This document shows, in pieces, positions 17,408-25,752 of a stretch of DNA of 64,000 nucleotides. Location: positions 97,529 to 161,528 of the forward strand of contig NZ_JODY01000031.1 of assembly GCF_000718015.1 (NCBI RefSeq). Reading direction: 5' to 3'. The number at the start of each line of letters is the position of its first letter. Positions within the stretch are counted from its first letter, which is position 1. The position numbers were made by a program, and so were the translations under genes. The notes under the pieces were generated by a model. That model was given only the letters and a program-made list of their open reading frames with translations, was not told the origin of the DNA and searched no databases. The DNA comes from Streptomyces catenulae. Lineage in GTDB: Bacteria; Actinomycetota; Actinomycetes; Streptomycetales; Streptomycetaceae.

Positions 17408-18208
17408 TCAGCGCCCCAGGTAGACCGGCTTCTCCTTCTTCACGAACGCCTCGACGGCGATGCGGTGGTCCTCGGAGGCACCGGCCCGCGCCTGGAGTTC
17501 CTCCTCCTTGGCGAGCGCCTCGTCCAGCGTGTGCCCGGCGCCGAAGGCCAGCGACTCCTTGAGCGCCGCGTAGGCGACGGTCGGCCCGGCGGCGAGCTTG
17601 CGGGCGACGGCCGCGGCGCGGTCGGCCAGCTCCGCGGCGGGCACCACCTCGCTCGCGATGCCCAGCGCGTACGCCTGCTCCGCGTCGATGCTGCGCGGGA
17701 AGAGCAGCAGGTCGGCGGCGCGACCGGGGCCGACGACGCGCGGCAGCGTCCAGGACACCCCGGAGTCGGCGGTGAGCGCGACCCCGGCGAAGGAGGTGTT
17801 GAAGGACGCCGAGTCGGCGACGATGCGGTGGTCGGCGGCGAGGGCGAAGCCGAAGCCCGCGCCCGCCGCGACACCGTTGACGCCCGCCACCACCGGCTTC
17901 GCCATCCCGGCGATCGCGGTGACGATGGGGTTGTAGTGCTCACGCACGGTGCTCATGGTGGCGCCGTCGCCGCTCTCCCGGTCCGCGGCGAGCAGCCCGA
18001 TGTGCTCCTTGAGGTCCTGGCCGACGCAGAACGCGCGGCCGGTGGCGGTCAGCAGGACGGCGCGGACGGCGGAATCCGCCGCCGCCTCCCGCAGCCGCTC
18101 CCGGAGCGCCACCTTCGCGTCGATGTTCAGGGCATTCATCGCGTCGGGCCGGTTGAGGGTGATCGTGGCGAGTCCGTCGGTCACGTCGTAGAGCACGCTG
18201 TCGGCCAT
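17408..18208 (-). CDS. Enoyl-CoA hydratase/isomerase family protein
   Basis: Crotonase-fold protein of 266 aa. The oxyanion-hole regions are GRAFCVGQDL and VNGVAAGAGFGFALAADHRI; the latter has Gly/Ala where classical hydratases carry the first catalytic Glu, and TADSGVSWTLPRVVG has Asp/Ser in place of the second. That pattern is nearer to PaaG/PaaB-like isomerases than to a two-Glu hydratase, so isomerisation of an enoyl- or epoxy-CoA is as likely as hydration. The ATG at 18208 follows GGAGGGATC. A TGACGTACGTCA palindrome lies 87 bp upstream. Confidence 0.8.
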   Translation of the reverse strand: MADSVLYDVTDGLATITLNRPDAMNALNIDAKVALRERLREAAADSAVRAVLLTATGRAFCVGQDLKEHIGLLAADRESGDGATMSTVREHYNPIVTAIAGMAKPVVAGVNGVAAGAGFGFALAADHRIVADSASFNTSFAGVALTADSGVSWTLPRVVGPGRAADLLLFPRSIDAEQAYALGIASEVVPAAELADRAAAVARKLAAGPTVAYAALKESLAFGAGHTLDEALAKEEELQARAGASEDHRIAVEAFVKKEKPVYLGR

Positions 18209-18294
18209 GGGTGGGGATCCCTCCGTCGCGGGTGGCGCCGCCCTTCCGGGGCGGTCAGCGCTCAGGATGCCGGAGATCATCACCCCCCGGCATG

Positions 18295-18306
18295 TGACGT
18301 ACGTCA
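18295..18306. promoter_or_regulatory. TGACGTACGTCA palindrome
   Basis: A perfect 12-bp dyad lies 87 bp upstream of the enoyl-CoA hydratase start in the divergent promoter region. It is a plausible operator for a TetR/FadR-like regulator of acyl-CoA metabolism. The regulator is not evident in this window. Confidence 0.35.
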
Positions 18307-18412
18307 AAGATTGAGGGTTACCCGGGGTGCGCAGGGTGGCGCAGTATCGCAGGCCACTCACCGAATTGCGGCGGTTTGGGGGAGCGCGTTGCCGAAGGGA
18401 AGCTGTCCGATG

Positions 18413-18443
18413 TTGGTCATCGGGTCGTTCGATGCGGGATAAT
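18413..18443 (+). promoter_or_regulatory. HrdB-like promoter of the DUF3117 gene
   Basis: TTGGTC at 18413-18418 and GATAAT at 18438-18443 with a 19-bp spacer. Transcription would begin near 18450, giving a leader of about 90 nt before the ATG at 18541. Confidence 0.5.
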
Positions 18444-18540
18444 GGCCTGGAAGCAATGTGTTCGATGCCGGTGACGCGTGCCGAGATGCGGCCGTCGGCT
18501 TTCGGCTGAGGATGAGCTGGTTTCAGGAAGGGGAACGAGC

Positions 18541-18708
18541 ATGGCGGCCATGAAGCCGCGGACGGGTGACGGCCCGCTCGAGGTGACCAAGGAGGGGCGG
18601 GGCATCGTCATGCGCGTTCCGCTCGAAGGCGGCGGGCGACTCGTCGTCGAGCTGACACCCGACGAAGCAAAGGCCCTGGGTGAGGCCCTGGAGAAGGTCA
18701 CCGTCTGA
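18541..18708 (+). CDS. DUF3117 small protein (Rv1211-like)
   Basis: Small protein of 55 aa (MAAMKPRTGDGPLEVTKEG to EALEKVTV), almost invariant across actinobacteria. It starts at an ATG after AAGGGGA. The middle is beta-rich (GIVMRVPLEGGGRLVVELT) and the end is a short helix. The M. tuberculosis homologue Rv1211, also beside tagA, was reported as a calmodulin-like calcium-binding protein, but no classical EF-hand loop is visible here. Its conservation contrasts with its lack of a known role. Confidence 0.9.
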   Translation: MAAMKPRTGDGPLEVTKEGRGIVMRVPLEGGGRLVVELTPDEAKALGEALEKVTV

Positions 18709-18772
18709 GAGGGCGGCCCGAACTGCTGCGGTTCCCCGGGGCGCTGACCCCTGGTACCCCCAGCCGATGATC

Positions 18773-18816
18773 AAGGCCCTGGCGGGCGCGCCTCGTGCGC
18801 TCCCCGCCGGGGCCTT
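18773..18816 (+). terminator. Terminator after DUF3117 gene
   Basis: A 14-bp stem (AAGGCCCTGGCGGG / CCCGCCGGGGCCTT, one G-U pair, 16-nt loop) running into TTT. It lies 65 nt after the stop. Confidence 0.7.
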
Positions 18817-18904
18817 TCGTCGTACGGGCGGCCGGACGCGGACCGGCGGAGGCGGGGTACTCCAGGACGGGCGCGGGCGGCGGTGCGGCCCCGTGCCGGG
18901 CGGG

Positions 18905-19588
18905 TCAGCCGCGTTTGACCGCGCAGAGCAGACCGTCGCCGACCGGCAGCAGCGACGGGACGAGTACGGAACTGTCCCGGACGGCGCGCAGCAGCTCGCG
19001 CAGGCGCAGCACCTCGTCGGGCTGCTCACCGGAGTCGACGGTGCGGCCGTCGGCGAAGACGCCCGCGAAGCAGACCAGCCCGCCCGGGCGCAGCAGCCGC
19101 AGCGCCTCCGCGAGGTAGTCGGTGCACTCCGCCCGATCGCCGTCGCAGAACACCAGGTCGTAGCCGCCGTCGGCGAGGCGCGGCAGGACGTCCAGCGCCC
19201 GGCCCGGGATGAACCGCGCGCGGTTCCCGGCGAAGCCCGCCTCGCGGAACGCCTGCTTGGCGAAGGTCTGCCGCTGAGGTTCGAGATCGACGGTGGTGAG
19301 CACGCCGTCCGGCCGCATGCCGTGCAGGAGGTAGATGCCCGACACGCCCGTGCCGGTGCCGATCTCGGCGATGGCCTTGGCGCCGGCGGTGGCGGCGAGC
19401 ATCCGCAGGGCGGCACCGGTGGCGGTCGACACCGTACGGATCCCGGCGTCGCGGGCGCAGGTACGGGACCAGCGCAGGGCGATGTCGGTGGCGTCGTCGA
19501 TGGTCCCGGCGCCGTACGCCTCGGCGAATGCCAGGCCCGTCTGCCGGTTGCCGGTAATGGCCCTCTCCTGTCCCCGTAGTTGACGCAA
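18905..19588 (-). CDS. Class I SAM-dependent O-methyltransferase
   Basis: Methyltransferase of 227 aa of the caffeoyl-CoA/catechol type (Methyltransf_3). The SAM loop is IAEIGTGTGVSGIYLLHGM, the second acidic strand VDLEPQ, and the metal/SAM Asp region YDLVFCDGDR; a YGAG loop near residue 25 helps close the active site. The start is TTG at 19588; TACAGT on the minus strand (19599-19594) ends 5 nt before it, so the message may be leaderless. M. tuberculosis Rv1220c lies divergent from sigE in the same way. The acceptor substrate is unknown. Confidence 0.85.
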   Translation of the reverse strand: MRQLRGQERAITGNRQTGLAFAEAYGAGTIDDATDIALRWSRTCARDAGIRTVSTATGAALRMLAATAGAKAIAEIGTGTGVSGIYLLHGMRPDGVLTTVDLEPQRQTFAKQAFREAGFAGNRARFIPGRALDVLPRLADGGYDLVFCDGDRAECTDYLAEALRLLRPGGLVCFAGVFADGRTVDSGEQPDEVLRLRELLRAVRDSSVLVPSLLPVGDGLLCAVKRG

Positions 19589-19611
19589 CGGTGACTGTAT
19601 CCGCTGCGTGC

Positions 19612-19638
19612 GGGAACCCGCAGATGGGACCGGGCGTT
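19612..19638 (+). promoter_or_regulatory. ECF-type promoter before sigE
   Basis: GGGAAC (19612-19617), an 18-bp spacer, and GTT (19636-19638) match the -35/-10 pattern used by SigE/SigR/SigH-class ECF factors. Transcription would start near 19645, 19 nt before the GTG of sigE, suggesting autoregulation. Confidence 0.6.
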
Positions 19639-19663
19639 AACGGGGGACAGGGGGGATGCGCGG

Positions 19664-20521
19664 GTGAAGACCGACGGAGACGTGAAGCAAGCACAGAAGC
19701 AGGACCAAATGCAGGTCAAAACTGCTTATCCGGAGCTAACGGGCGAGGTGGATATGGTAGGGGCTCTACTGGACACCACCAGAGCCACCAGGGGAGGTGC
19801 GGCTGCGACGGGTGACCGCCGAGGGCGCAGACGCCTACGACGGCCGTTCGCCGAGCCGAAATCCGTGACCGACACCGCTGACCGTCTCCGCACCCACCAC
19901 TCCGCTCCTACCGCGACCTTCGCCTCAGACGCGGACGCGCAGGCGTGGACTCCCCCCAGCTGGGAGGAGATCGTCAGCACCCACAGTGCCCGGGTCTACC
20001 GCCTCGCCTACCGCCTCACCGGCAATCAGCACGACGCCGAGGACCTGACCCAGGAAGTCTTCGTCCGGGTCTTCCGTTCGCTCTCGACGTACACGCCGGG
20101 CACATTCGAGGGCTGGCTGCACCGGATCACCACCAACCTCTTCCTCGACATGGTCCGCCGCCGCCAGCGGATCCGCTTCGACGCGCTGGGCGACGACGCC
20201 GCCGAGCGGCTGCCCAGCCGCGAGCCGTCGCCGCAGCAGCACTTCAACGACACCCACTTCGACGCCGACGTCCAGCAGGCGCTGGACACCCTGGCGCCGG
20301 AGTTCCGCGCCGCCGTCGTCCTCTGCGACATCGAGGGCCTGTCGTACGAGGAGATCGCCGCCACGCTCGGCGTGAAGCTCGGCACGGTCCGCAGCCGGAT
20401 CCACCGTGGCCGCTCGCATCTGCGCAAGGCGCTCAAGCACCGCTCCCCGCAGGTGCGGGCCGAGGAGCGCGAGCAGCGGGCGCTGGCCGCGGTGTCCACC
20501 GGGGAGGTCGGAATCGCGTGA
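19664..20521 (+). CDS. sigE: ECF sigma factor, SigE of the RseA/HtrA locus
   Basis: ECF sigma factor of 285 aa. Sigma region 2 is at about 105-175 ([49 protein letters not shown]) and region 4 at about 205-260 ([41 protein letters not shown]). The first 100 residues are a long extension for an ECF factor; internal starts such as the ATG at 19754 could give a shorter form, as reported for mycobacterial SigE. It overlaps the anti-sigma gene by GTGA. It is the orthologue of M. tuberculosis SigE by context, not of the S. coelicolor gene named sigE. Confidence 0.9.
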   Translation: MKTDGDVKQAQKQDQMQVKTAYPELTGEVDMVGALLDTTRATRGGAAATGDRRGRRRLRRPFAEPKSVTDTADRLRTHHSAPTATFASDADAQAWTPPSWEEIVSTHSARVYRLAYRLTGNQHDAEDLTQEVFVRVFRSLSTYTPGTFEGWLHRITTNLFLDMVRRRQRIRFDALGDDAAERLPSREPSPQQHFNDTHFDADVQQALDTLAPEFRAAVVLCDIEGLSYEEIAATLGVKLGTVRSRIHRGRSHLRKALKHRSPQVRAEEREQRALAAVSTGEVGIA

Positions 20522-21411
20522 GCCCCATTGGCGGTGCTTCCCCCGCCGAGCAGCATCTCGGTGACCGCCTCGCAGCCCTGGTCGACGGCGAGTTGGGACA
20601 TGACGCGCGGGAGCGGGTGCTCGCGCACCTGGCGACCTGCGGACGGTGCAAGGCGGAGGCCGACGCCCAGCGTCGGCTCAAGAGCGTCTTCGCGCAGACC
20701 GCGCCACCCGGCCCCTCGGAGGGGCTGTTGGCGCGGTTGCAGGGGCTGCCCGGAGGAGATCCGGACGGCCCCGGCGGCGGCCTGGGCGCCTTCGGACGCG
20801 CCGAGTTCGACCGGGACGGCGGCGGCTTCGGGTACCAGCCCTCCGCCGGTGCGCACCCGGCCGAGCTGCGCGCGCCCCGGCAGCGGGGTTTCCGTATCCA
20901 CGAGAGCGAGCGCGAGCGCCCGGCGGCGCCGCGCCGCCGGTTCGCGTTCGCCGCGGCCGGAGCCGTCTCGCTGGCCGCCCTCGCGCTGGGCGGCACCCTC
21001 CCGCTGGAGGCCGCGATGGATCAGCCGGGCCGTCAGGACGGCACCGGCACCACCGTCGTCCCGCTCAGCGCCACCCCGGTCGCCGGTAGCGACCCGCTCC
21101 GCGACGCCGGACTGCTGACCTCCGGCGGCGTCGCCGGTCCGGTCGCCTCCGCGACACCCGGGCCCACCGGTCTGTACGGCCCCTCCGCCCCGCCCTCCTC
21201 GCCTCCGGCCCGGATACCGTCCGGCGGCCGGTTCGGCCCGTTGATAGCCCCGCCCGACCAGGACGGCGACGGGCGGCCGACGCCGCTGACCGTCGGCACC
21301 GCCCGCGCCCCGGGCCCGTACACCCCCGCCACCGGGGAGCTGCGCCCGCTGATCGGCTCCGCGGTGCCTCCCACCCCCGCTCTCCACCCGCCCGCCGCTG
21401 CTCCGCGCTGA
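20518..21411 (+). CDS. rseA: Zinc-containing anti-sigma factor, RseA-like
   Basis: Protein of 297 aa. The N-terminal anti-sigma domain carries the zinc motif HLATCGRC (H-x3-C-x2-C) with an upstream His in the same helix pair. One membrane helix lies near 140-160 ([18 protein letters not shown]), and a Pro/Thr-rich extracellular tail of about 130 residues follows. It should hold SigE at the membrane and release it on envelope or thiol stress. The GTG start overlaps the sigE stop by 4 bp. The outward domain leaves room for proteolytic or ligand control by the adjacent HtrA protease. Confidence 0.88.
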   Translation: MSPIGGASPAEQHLGDRLAALVDGELGHDARERVLAHLATCGRCKAEADAQRRLKSVFAQTAPPGPSEGLLARLQGLPGGDPDGPGGGLGAFGRAEFDRDGGGFGYQPSAGAHPAELRAPRQRGFRIHESERERPAAPRRRFAFAAAGAVSLAALALGGTLPLEAAMDQPGRQDGTGTTVVPLSATPVAGSDPLRDAGLLTSGGVAGPVASATPGPTGLYGPSAPPSSPPARIPSGGRFGPLIAPPDQDGDGRPTPLTVGTARAPGPYTPATGELRPLIGSAVPPTPALHPPAAAPR

Positions 21412-21536
21412 CCACCGCCTGCGCTCTGTCACCGGGAACTGGTTGAATCGCTGCGGGGCGGTGCGTGTCGTCGACACGCGTACGGTCCACGAGGCGGCGG
21501 TGGCCCGCGCGGGTGCGGGCGAATGGTGGGGAGAGC

Positions 21537-24266
21537 ATGGACGACGGTACGGCCACCGGGCCGAAGCTGAAGTGGTGGAGCCGACCGGGACGCACCCCCG
21601 ACCCGCAGCCCCACCCCGGAGCGGGTCCCCAGCCCCAGCAGGTGACCACGGAGGGTGAAGCCGTGCCACCGCCGGGGCCTGGCGCTGCGGGTACCTCGCC
21701 GGTCCCCGCCGCTGCGGGCACACCGCCGGTGCCGGGCCCGCAGCCGGTTGCCCCGGGCCCGGCCCCCGCTGCCCCGCAGCCGGTCGTCCCGGCCCCGGCC
21801 GGTCCGCAGCCGACTGCCGTCAGCGGGTCGCAGCCCGGTGTCCCGGCTGCCGCCGGTCCGCAGCCGATGCCCGTCGGTGCGGCGGGGCCGCGGCCGGACG
21901 CCTCCGGTACGGGCGGCCCGCAGCCCGGCGCCGCGCCCGGAGCCCAGTCCGGTACGCCGGTTCCGTACGAGCCGCAGTCCGCGTCGATTCCGTCCGAGCC
22001 GCAGTCCGTGTCGGTCCCGTCCGAGCCGCTGCCCGAGTCGGTCCCGTCCGGGCCGCAGTCCGCGTCGGTCCCGTCCGAGCCGCTGCCCGCGAGTCCGGCT
22101 TCCGCCGGTCCGCAGCCGGTTGCCGCCGCGGTGCCGCAGCCTGCCGGTTCGGTCTCCGCCGGGCCGCTGCCCGAGGTGGCCGCTCCTGCCGAGGCGCAGC
22201 CGGTCGCCGTGTCCGGGCCGCTGCCCGACGCGTCCGTTCCGGCCGAGCCGCAGCCGGTCGCCGCGTCCGGGCCGCTGCCCGACGCGTCCGTTCCGGCCGA
22301 GCCGCAGCCGGTCGTCCCGTCCGGGGCCGAGGCGCAGACCGTCGTCCAGCCCGACGACGCATGGCCGCCGCCGGAGCCGCTGGCCGCCACGCGCGTGTCG
22401 GTGACGGTGCCCGCAGCCGGGGCCCCGGCGACAGGCGCCCCTGAGCCCACGGCGACGGCAGCTCCCGCAGCGGAGGCTGCCCCCACGGCGGAGGCTGCCC
22501 CCGCGGCAGAGGCTCCCGCACCCGCCGCCCCCGCGCCGCTCCCGGCCGCGACCCCCATGGCATCGCCCGAGGCCGAGGCGTCCGGGGCCGGGGCCGGGGC
22601 CGCGACGCTCCAGCTCACCAAGGTCGAGCCCGAGGTGGCGCACGCGGCGGGGGGCGGGGCGCCCGCCGTGGCCGACGGGCCGCGTCATCCCAAGGACCCG
22701 TACGGCACGCCGCCGTACGGGGACCCGGGGCCGTGGGCGCCCGCGCCGCCGGTGCAGCGGCCGGTGACGACCCCGGCGCACGGCACCCCGCTGCCGCCGC
22801 CCGGCGCGGCGCCCGTCCACGGTTCCGCCGCGCCGCCGCTGCCGCCGCAGGCGCCCTACGTCGACCGGCCGCTCCCCGCCGAGCGGCCCGTGGCGCCGCA
22901 GCCGTATCCGCAGGGCGGGAACGGTACCGACGGCGGCGGGTTCGTCCCGCGGCCCGGTGACGGCGGGCCGCGGTCCGCGGTGGCGCGCAGCGCCGCGCTG
23001 CCGGTGGCCGACGCCCCGCTCCCGCCCGAGCGGCCCGTTCCGCACCCCGACGCGTCCGGGGACCACGGCCGCCTCGTCCCGGCGCACCCGGGCGGCGCCT
23101 GGCAGCAGTACGACCCGTGGAGCCCGCCGGGGCAGGCCGCGCAGCCGCCGGTCCGGCGGGCCCGGCGCGGTCCGCTCGTCGTCGGCGCGGTGGTGTTGGC
23201 GCTGCTCGCGGGGGGTGTGGGCGGCGCCGTCGGCGTGTACGTCGAACGCCACGGCGGGCCCGGCGACATCATCCTGCCGCAGGCCGACGAGGCGCCCGCG
23301 CCCCGCGATCCGCACAGCGTCGCCGGGATCGCGCAGTCCGCGCTGCCCGGTGTCGTCACCCTCCATGTGCGGGGCAACGCCGAGCAGGGCACCGGTACCG
23401 GCTTCGTCCTCGACCGGCAGGGCCGCATCCTCACCAACAACCACGTCGTGGAGCCCGCCGGGAACGGCGGCGAGATCTCGGTGACGTTCAGCGGCGGGCA
23501 GACCGCCAAGGCGCGCGTGGTGGGCCGGGACAGCGGCTACGACCTCGCCGTCGTCCAGGTCGACAACGTCTCCGGGCTGCACCCGCTCGCCCTCGGCAAC
23601 TCCGACGCGGTCCGCGTCGGCGACCCGGTGGTGGCCATCGGCGCACCGTACGACCTCGCCAACACCGTCACCGCCGGGATCATCAGCGCCAAGCAGCGGC
23701 CCATCACGGCGGGCGGTGAGAAGGGTGACGGCAGCGATGTGTCCTACGTGGACGCGCTGCAGACGGACGCGCCGATCAACCCGGGCAACTCCGGCGGTCC
23801 GCTGGTCGACGGCGAGGGCCGGGTGATCGGGATCAACAGCGCCATCCGCGCGGCCGACGGCTCCAGCCCGGACGGCACCACCCAGGGCGGCAGCATAGGG
23901 CTGGGCTTCGCCATACCGATCAACCAGGCCAAACGGGTCGCCGAGGAGCTGATCAACACCGGCCGGGCCACCCACCCGGTCATCGGCGTCACGCTGGAGA
24001 TGGAGTACCCGGGCGACGGCGCGCGGGTCAGCGGCGTCGCCAAGGACGGCCGTAACCCGGTCACCCCGGGCGGTCCCGGCGCCAAGGCGGGGATCAAGGG
24101 CGGGGACGTCATCACCCGGCTGGACGGCGCGCCCGTCCACAGCGGCGAGGAGCTGATCGTCAAGATCCGCAGCCACCGGCCGGGCGACGCGCTGACGCTG
24201 ACCCTGCGCCGCGGCGGCAAGGACCGTACCGTCCATCTCACGCTCGGATCGTCGGGCACCGGCTGA
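21537..24266 (+). CDS. htrA: HtrA/DegP-family membrane serine protease with long disordered N-terminus
   Basis: Protein of 909 aa; most HtrA proteins have 350-550. Residues 1-540 are Pro/Ala/Glu-rich and disordered, with two perfect-length 18-residue repeats (54-bp period, nt about 22209-22317) and several SVPSEPLP/PQPV units. One membrane helix follows at about 545-570. The trypsin-like domain has the triad H636 (TNNHVVEP), D669 (YDLAVVQVD) and S752 (GNSGGPLV); a PDZ domain occupies about 800-905. The ATG after GGGGAGAGC was chosen over an upstream in-frame ATG. It is the likely envelope protease of the SigE response, with the disordered part in the cytosol. Confidence 0.9.
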   Translation: MDDGTATGPKLKWWSRPGRTPDPQPHPGAGPQPQQVTTEGEAVPPPGPGAAGTSPVPAAAGTPPVPGPQPVAPGPAPAAPQPVVPAPAGPQPTAVSGSQPGVPAAAGPQPMPVGAAGPRPDASGTGGPQPGAAPGAQSGTPVPYEPQSASIPSEPQSVSVPSEPLPESVPSGPQSASVPSEPLPASPASAGPQPVAAAVPQPAGSVSAGPLPEVAAPAEAQPVAVSGPLPDASVPAEPQPVAASGPLPDASVPAEPQPVVPSGAEAQTVVQPDDAWPPPEPLAATRVSVTVPAAGAPATGAPEPTATAAPAAEAAPTAEAAPAAEAPAPAAPAPLPAATPMASPEAEASGAGAGAATLQLTKVEPEVAHAAGGGAPAVADGPRHPKDPYGTPPYGDPGPWAPAPPVQRPVTTPAHGTPLPPPGAAPVHGSAAPPLPPQAPYVDRPLPAERPVAPQPYPQGGNGTDGGGFVPRPGDGGPRSAVARSAALPVADAPLPPERPVPHPDASGDHGRLVPAHPGGAWQQYDPWSPPGQAAQPPVRRARRGPLVVGAVVLALLAGGVGGAVGVYVERHGGPGDIILPQADEAPAPRDPHSVAGIAQSALPGVVTLHVRGNAEQGTGTGFVLDRQGRILTNNHVVEPAGNGGEISVTFSGGQTAKARVVGRDSGYDLAVVQVDNVSGLHPLALGNSDAVRVGDPVVAIGAPYDLANTVTAGIISAKQRPITAGGEKGDGSDVSYVDALQTDAPINPGNSGGPLVDGEGRVIGINSAIRAADGSSPDGTTQGGSIGLGFAIPINQAKRVAEELINTGRATHPVIGVTLEMEYPGDGARVSGVAKDGRNPVTPGGPGAKAGIKGGDVITRLDGAPVHSGEELIVKIRSHRPGDALTLTLRRGGKDRTVHLTLGSSGTG
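22209..22317 (+). repeat. 54-bp tandem repeat inside htrA
   Basis: Two near-identical 54-bp units, coding for SGPLPDASVPAEPQPV plus two alanine/valine residues, lie in the disordered N-terminal half of the protease gene. Degenerate copies flank them (about 21975-22110). The repeats keep frame, so copy-number change would only lengthen or shorten the linker. Confidence 0.8.
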
Positions 24267-24379
24267 CGTTTGCACGGTGTTGGCGCGGGTGACTCCCGTG
24301 CGACGCGTGGGGCCAGGTACCGTGAGGGGTGGCCTGGCCCCGGGCCGATGAGCGGCTGCGGACAACCAAGGAGCTGAAG

Positions 24380-24856
24380 GTGTTCTTCGACATAGGACCC
24401 CTGGAGCTGGTGGCTCTCGTGATCCTCGGTGTGCTCATCTTCGGCCCGGACAAGCTCCCCAAGGTCATCCAGGACGTGATGGGCTTCATCCGCAAGGTCC
24501 GGGCGTTCTCGGACAGTGCCAAGGAGGACATCCGCAGCGAGCTGGGCCCGGAGTTCAAGGACTTCGAGTTCGACGACCTGCGCCCGAAGAACTTCGTCCG
24601 CAAGCACGTCCTGGAGAAGGACGAGTACGGACTGAAGGACCTCCAGGAGATCCGCGAGGGGTTCGACCTCAAGCAGGAGATGGCCGACGTCACCGACGCG
24701 GTCCGCAGCTACGACGACGCCTCCTCCGGCGCCGGGCGGCCGAACCTCTCCAAGGACGGCGGATCGGCCTCCGGCGGCCGTATCGACCTCTCGAAGAAGC
24801 CCTCCGGCGGGCTGGCCCCGGGCGAGCGTCCGCCCTTCGACACCGACGCCACCTGA
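24380..24856 (+). CDS. tatB: Twin-arginine translocase subunit TatB
   Basis: Protein of 158 aa. The GTG start (VFFDIGPLELV) has AAGGAG (24368-24373) 6 nt upstream; the in-frame extension to 24329 is not needed. A short N-terminal helix with the TatB Pro and Glu (IGPLELVALVILGVLIFGPDKLP) is followed by an amphipathic helix and a long charged C-terminal part, which separates TatB from the shorter TatA. It acts in the membrane with TatC in export of folded proteins. The position after htrA matches Rv1224. Confidence 0.92.
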   Translation: MFFDIGPLELVALVILGVLIFGPDKLPKVIQDVMGFIRKVRAFSDSAKEDIRSELGPEFKDFEFDDLRPKNFVRKHVLEKDEYGLKDLQEIREGFDLKQEMADVTDAVRSYDDASSGAGRPNLSKDGGSASGGRIDLSKKPSGGLAPGERPPFDTDAT

Positions 24857-24866
24857 GCCGACGTCC

Positions 24867-24903
24867 TCCGCCCGGTCCGCGGCACGCTCGCCCACCGGGC
24901 GGA
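24867..24903 (+). terminator. Hairpin after tatB
   Basis: TCCGCCCGGT / ACCGGGCGGA, 10 bp with a 17-nt loop, begins 11 nt after the tatB stop. Confidence 0.5.
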
Positions 24904-25035
24904 TGTCGCATGCCGTGGGCACGCCCTTGCGCTCTGTCCCGCCCGGTCACTGGCTATGCTCCCGGTGTCCGGGGTGAGGACGCCTGAGGGGGGCGGGCCG
25001 CCCACGACACAGGGCAACGAGGAGGCTCCGCGCAG

Positions 25036-25677
25036 ATGGAGACGGTGAGTCGGGCTGCGGCCCAGTCGGATACGGCCGACGCGGGGCGGAAGGTCGACGG
25101 CTATCTGCTGGCGGCCTTCCCCTGGTACGGCCTCGATGAGGCGTTCACCGGGCCGCGCTGGCTGCTGCGGGTCGGCGCCGCCGCCGACGGCACCGTCGAA
25201 CACGGTGCGACCGGGCACGGCGAGGAGCCGACCATAAAGACCGAGACGCCCAAGGACGAGCGGTTCACCGTCGTGGTGACGGTCGCCGGGCGTCCGGTGC
25301 GGCGCAGCGGCGACGGCACCGGCGTGCTGGACGCCACCTCCGTCTCGACCGCCGCCTGGCTGGCCGGGTCCGGGCTGCTCGCCCACACCTGGCCGACGAC
25401 GATGGACCGCGCGCTGCGCCAGGACTGGCTGGACCAGCAGACCGCGATCGCCTGGGAGCTGGCCGACGACCTCGACGGCGAGGGCTGGAGCGAGCTGCTG
25501 CTGCCGGTCGACGGCGAGCCGACGCCGTTCCGCTACCGCGAGTCCGCGTACGGCTGGGTGCTGGCCGGTTCGGCGGGCGACGGGGACGGGGTGCACATCG
25601 GCGCGTACGGCCGGGGGATGAGCGCGTACGGCCTGGGCTTCGGGGTGATCGCGGACCTCGCCGCGTACGAGGGCTGA
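25036..25677 (+). CDS. Conserved actinobacterial protein of unknown function
   Basis: Soluble protein of 213 aa without membrane segment or signal peptide. The ATG follows GAGGAGG. Recognisable conserved-looking stretches are YLLAAFPWYGLDEAFTGPRWL, TASWLAGSGLLAHTWPTTMD-like (here STAAWLAGSGLLAHTW) and the aromatic/glycine-rich end YGRGMSAYGLGFGVIADL. The overall pattern is alpha/beta with several Trp residues. I do not recognise a family with known function. A TATGCT hexamer at 24954-24959 may be its -10. Confidence 0.75.
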   Translation: METVSRAAAQSDTADAGRKVDGYLLAAFPWYGLDEAFTGPRWLLRVGAAADGTVEHGATGHGEEPTIKTETPKDERFTVVVTVAGRPVRRSGDGTGVLDATSVSTAAWLAGSGLLAHTWPTTMDRALRQDWLDQQTAIAWELADDLDGEGWSELLLPVDGEPTPFRYRESAYGWVLAGSAGDGDGVHIGAYGRGMSAYGLGFGVIADLAAYEG

Positions 25678-25685
25678 GCACGGCT

Positions 25686-25729
25686 GCGCCGAGGGGCGGA
25701 CCGGAGATCCCCGGTCCGCCCCTCGGCGC
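25686..25729. terminator. Strong convergent terminator
   Basis: Perfect 19-bp stem (GCGCCGAGGGGCGGACCGG and its complement) with a 6-nt loop in the gap between convergent genes ending at 25677 and 25753. Confidence 0.88.
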
Positions 25730-25752
25730 TGTGGCGGGCGGCCCGCCGCGGG

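Larger units (their letters stand above)
18209..18540. other. Divergent intergenic region
   Basis: No gene is seen in these 332 bases between divergent genes. They hold the palindrome at 18295 and a HrdB-like promoter at 18413, listed separately. Confidence 0.5.

Noticed and set aside
22209..22317. The 54-bp repeats as a mobile or CRISPR-like element
   Set aside because: They lie in frame inside a coding region, lack spacers and encode a smooth Pro-rich repeat.
21429..24365. A 978-codon frame antisense to htrA
   Set aside because: The opposite strand encodes a complete HtrA with catalytic triad and PDZ. The antisense frame is the usual third-position GC artefact.
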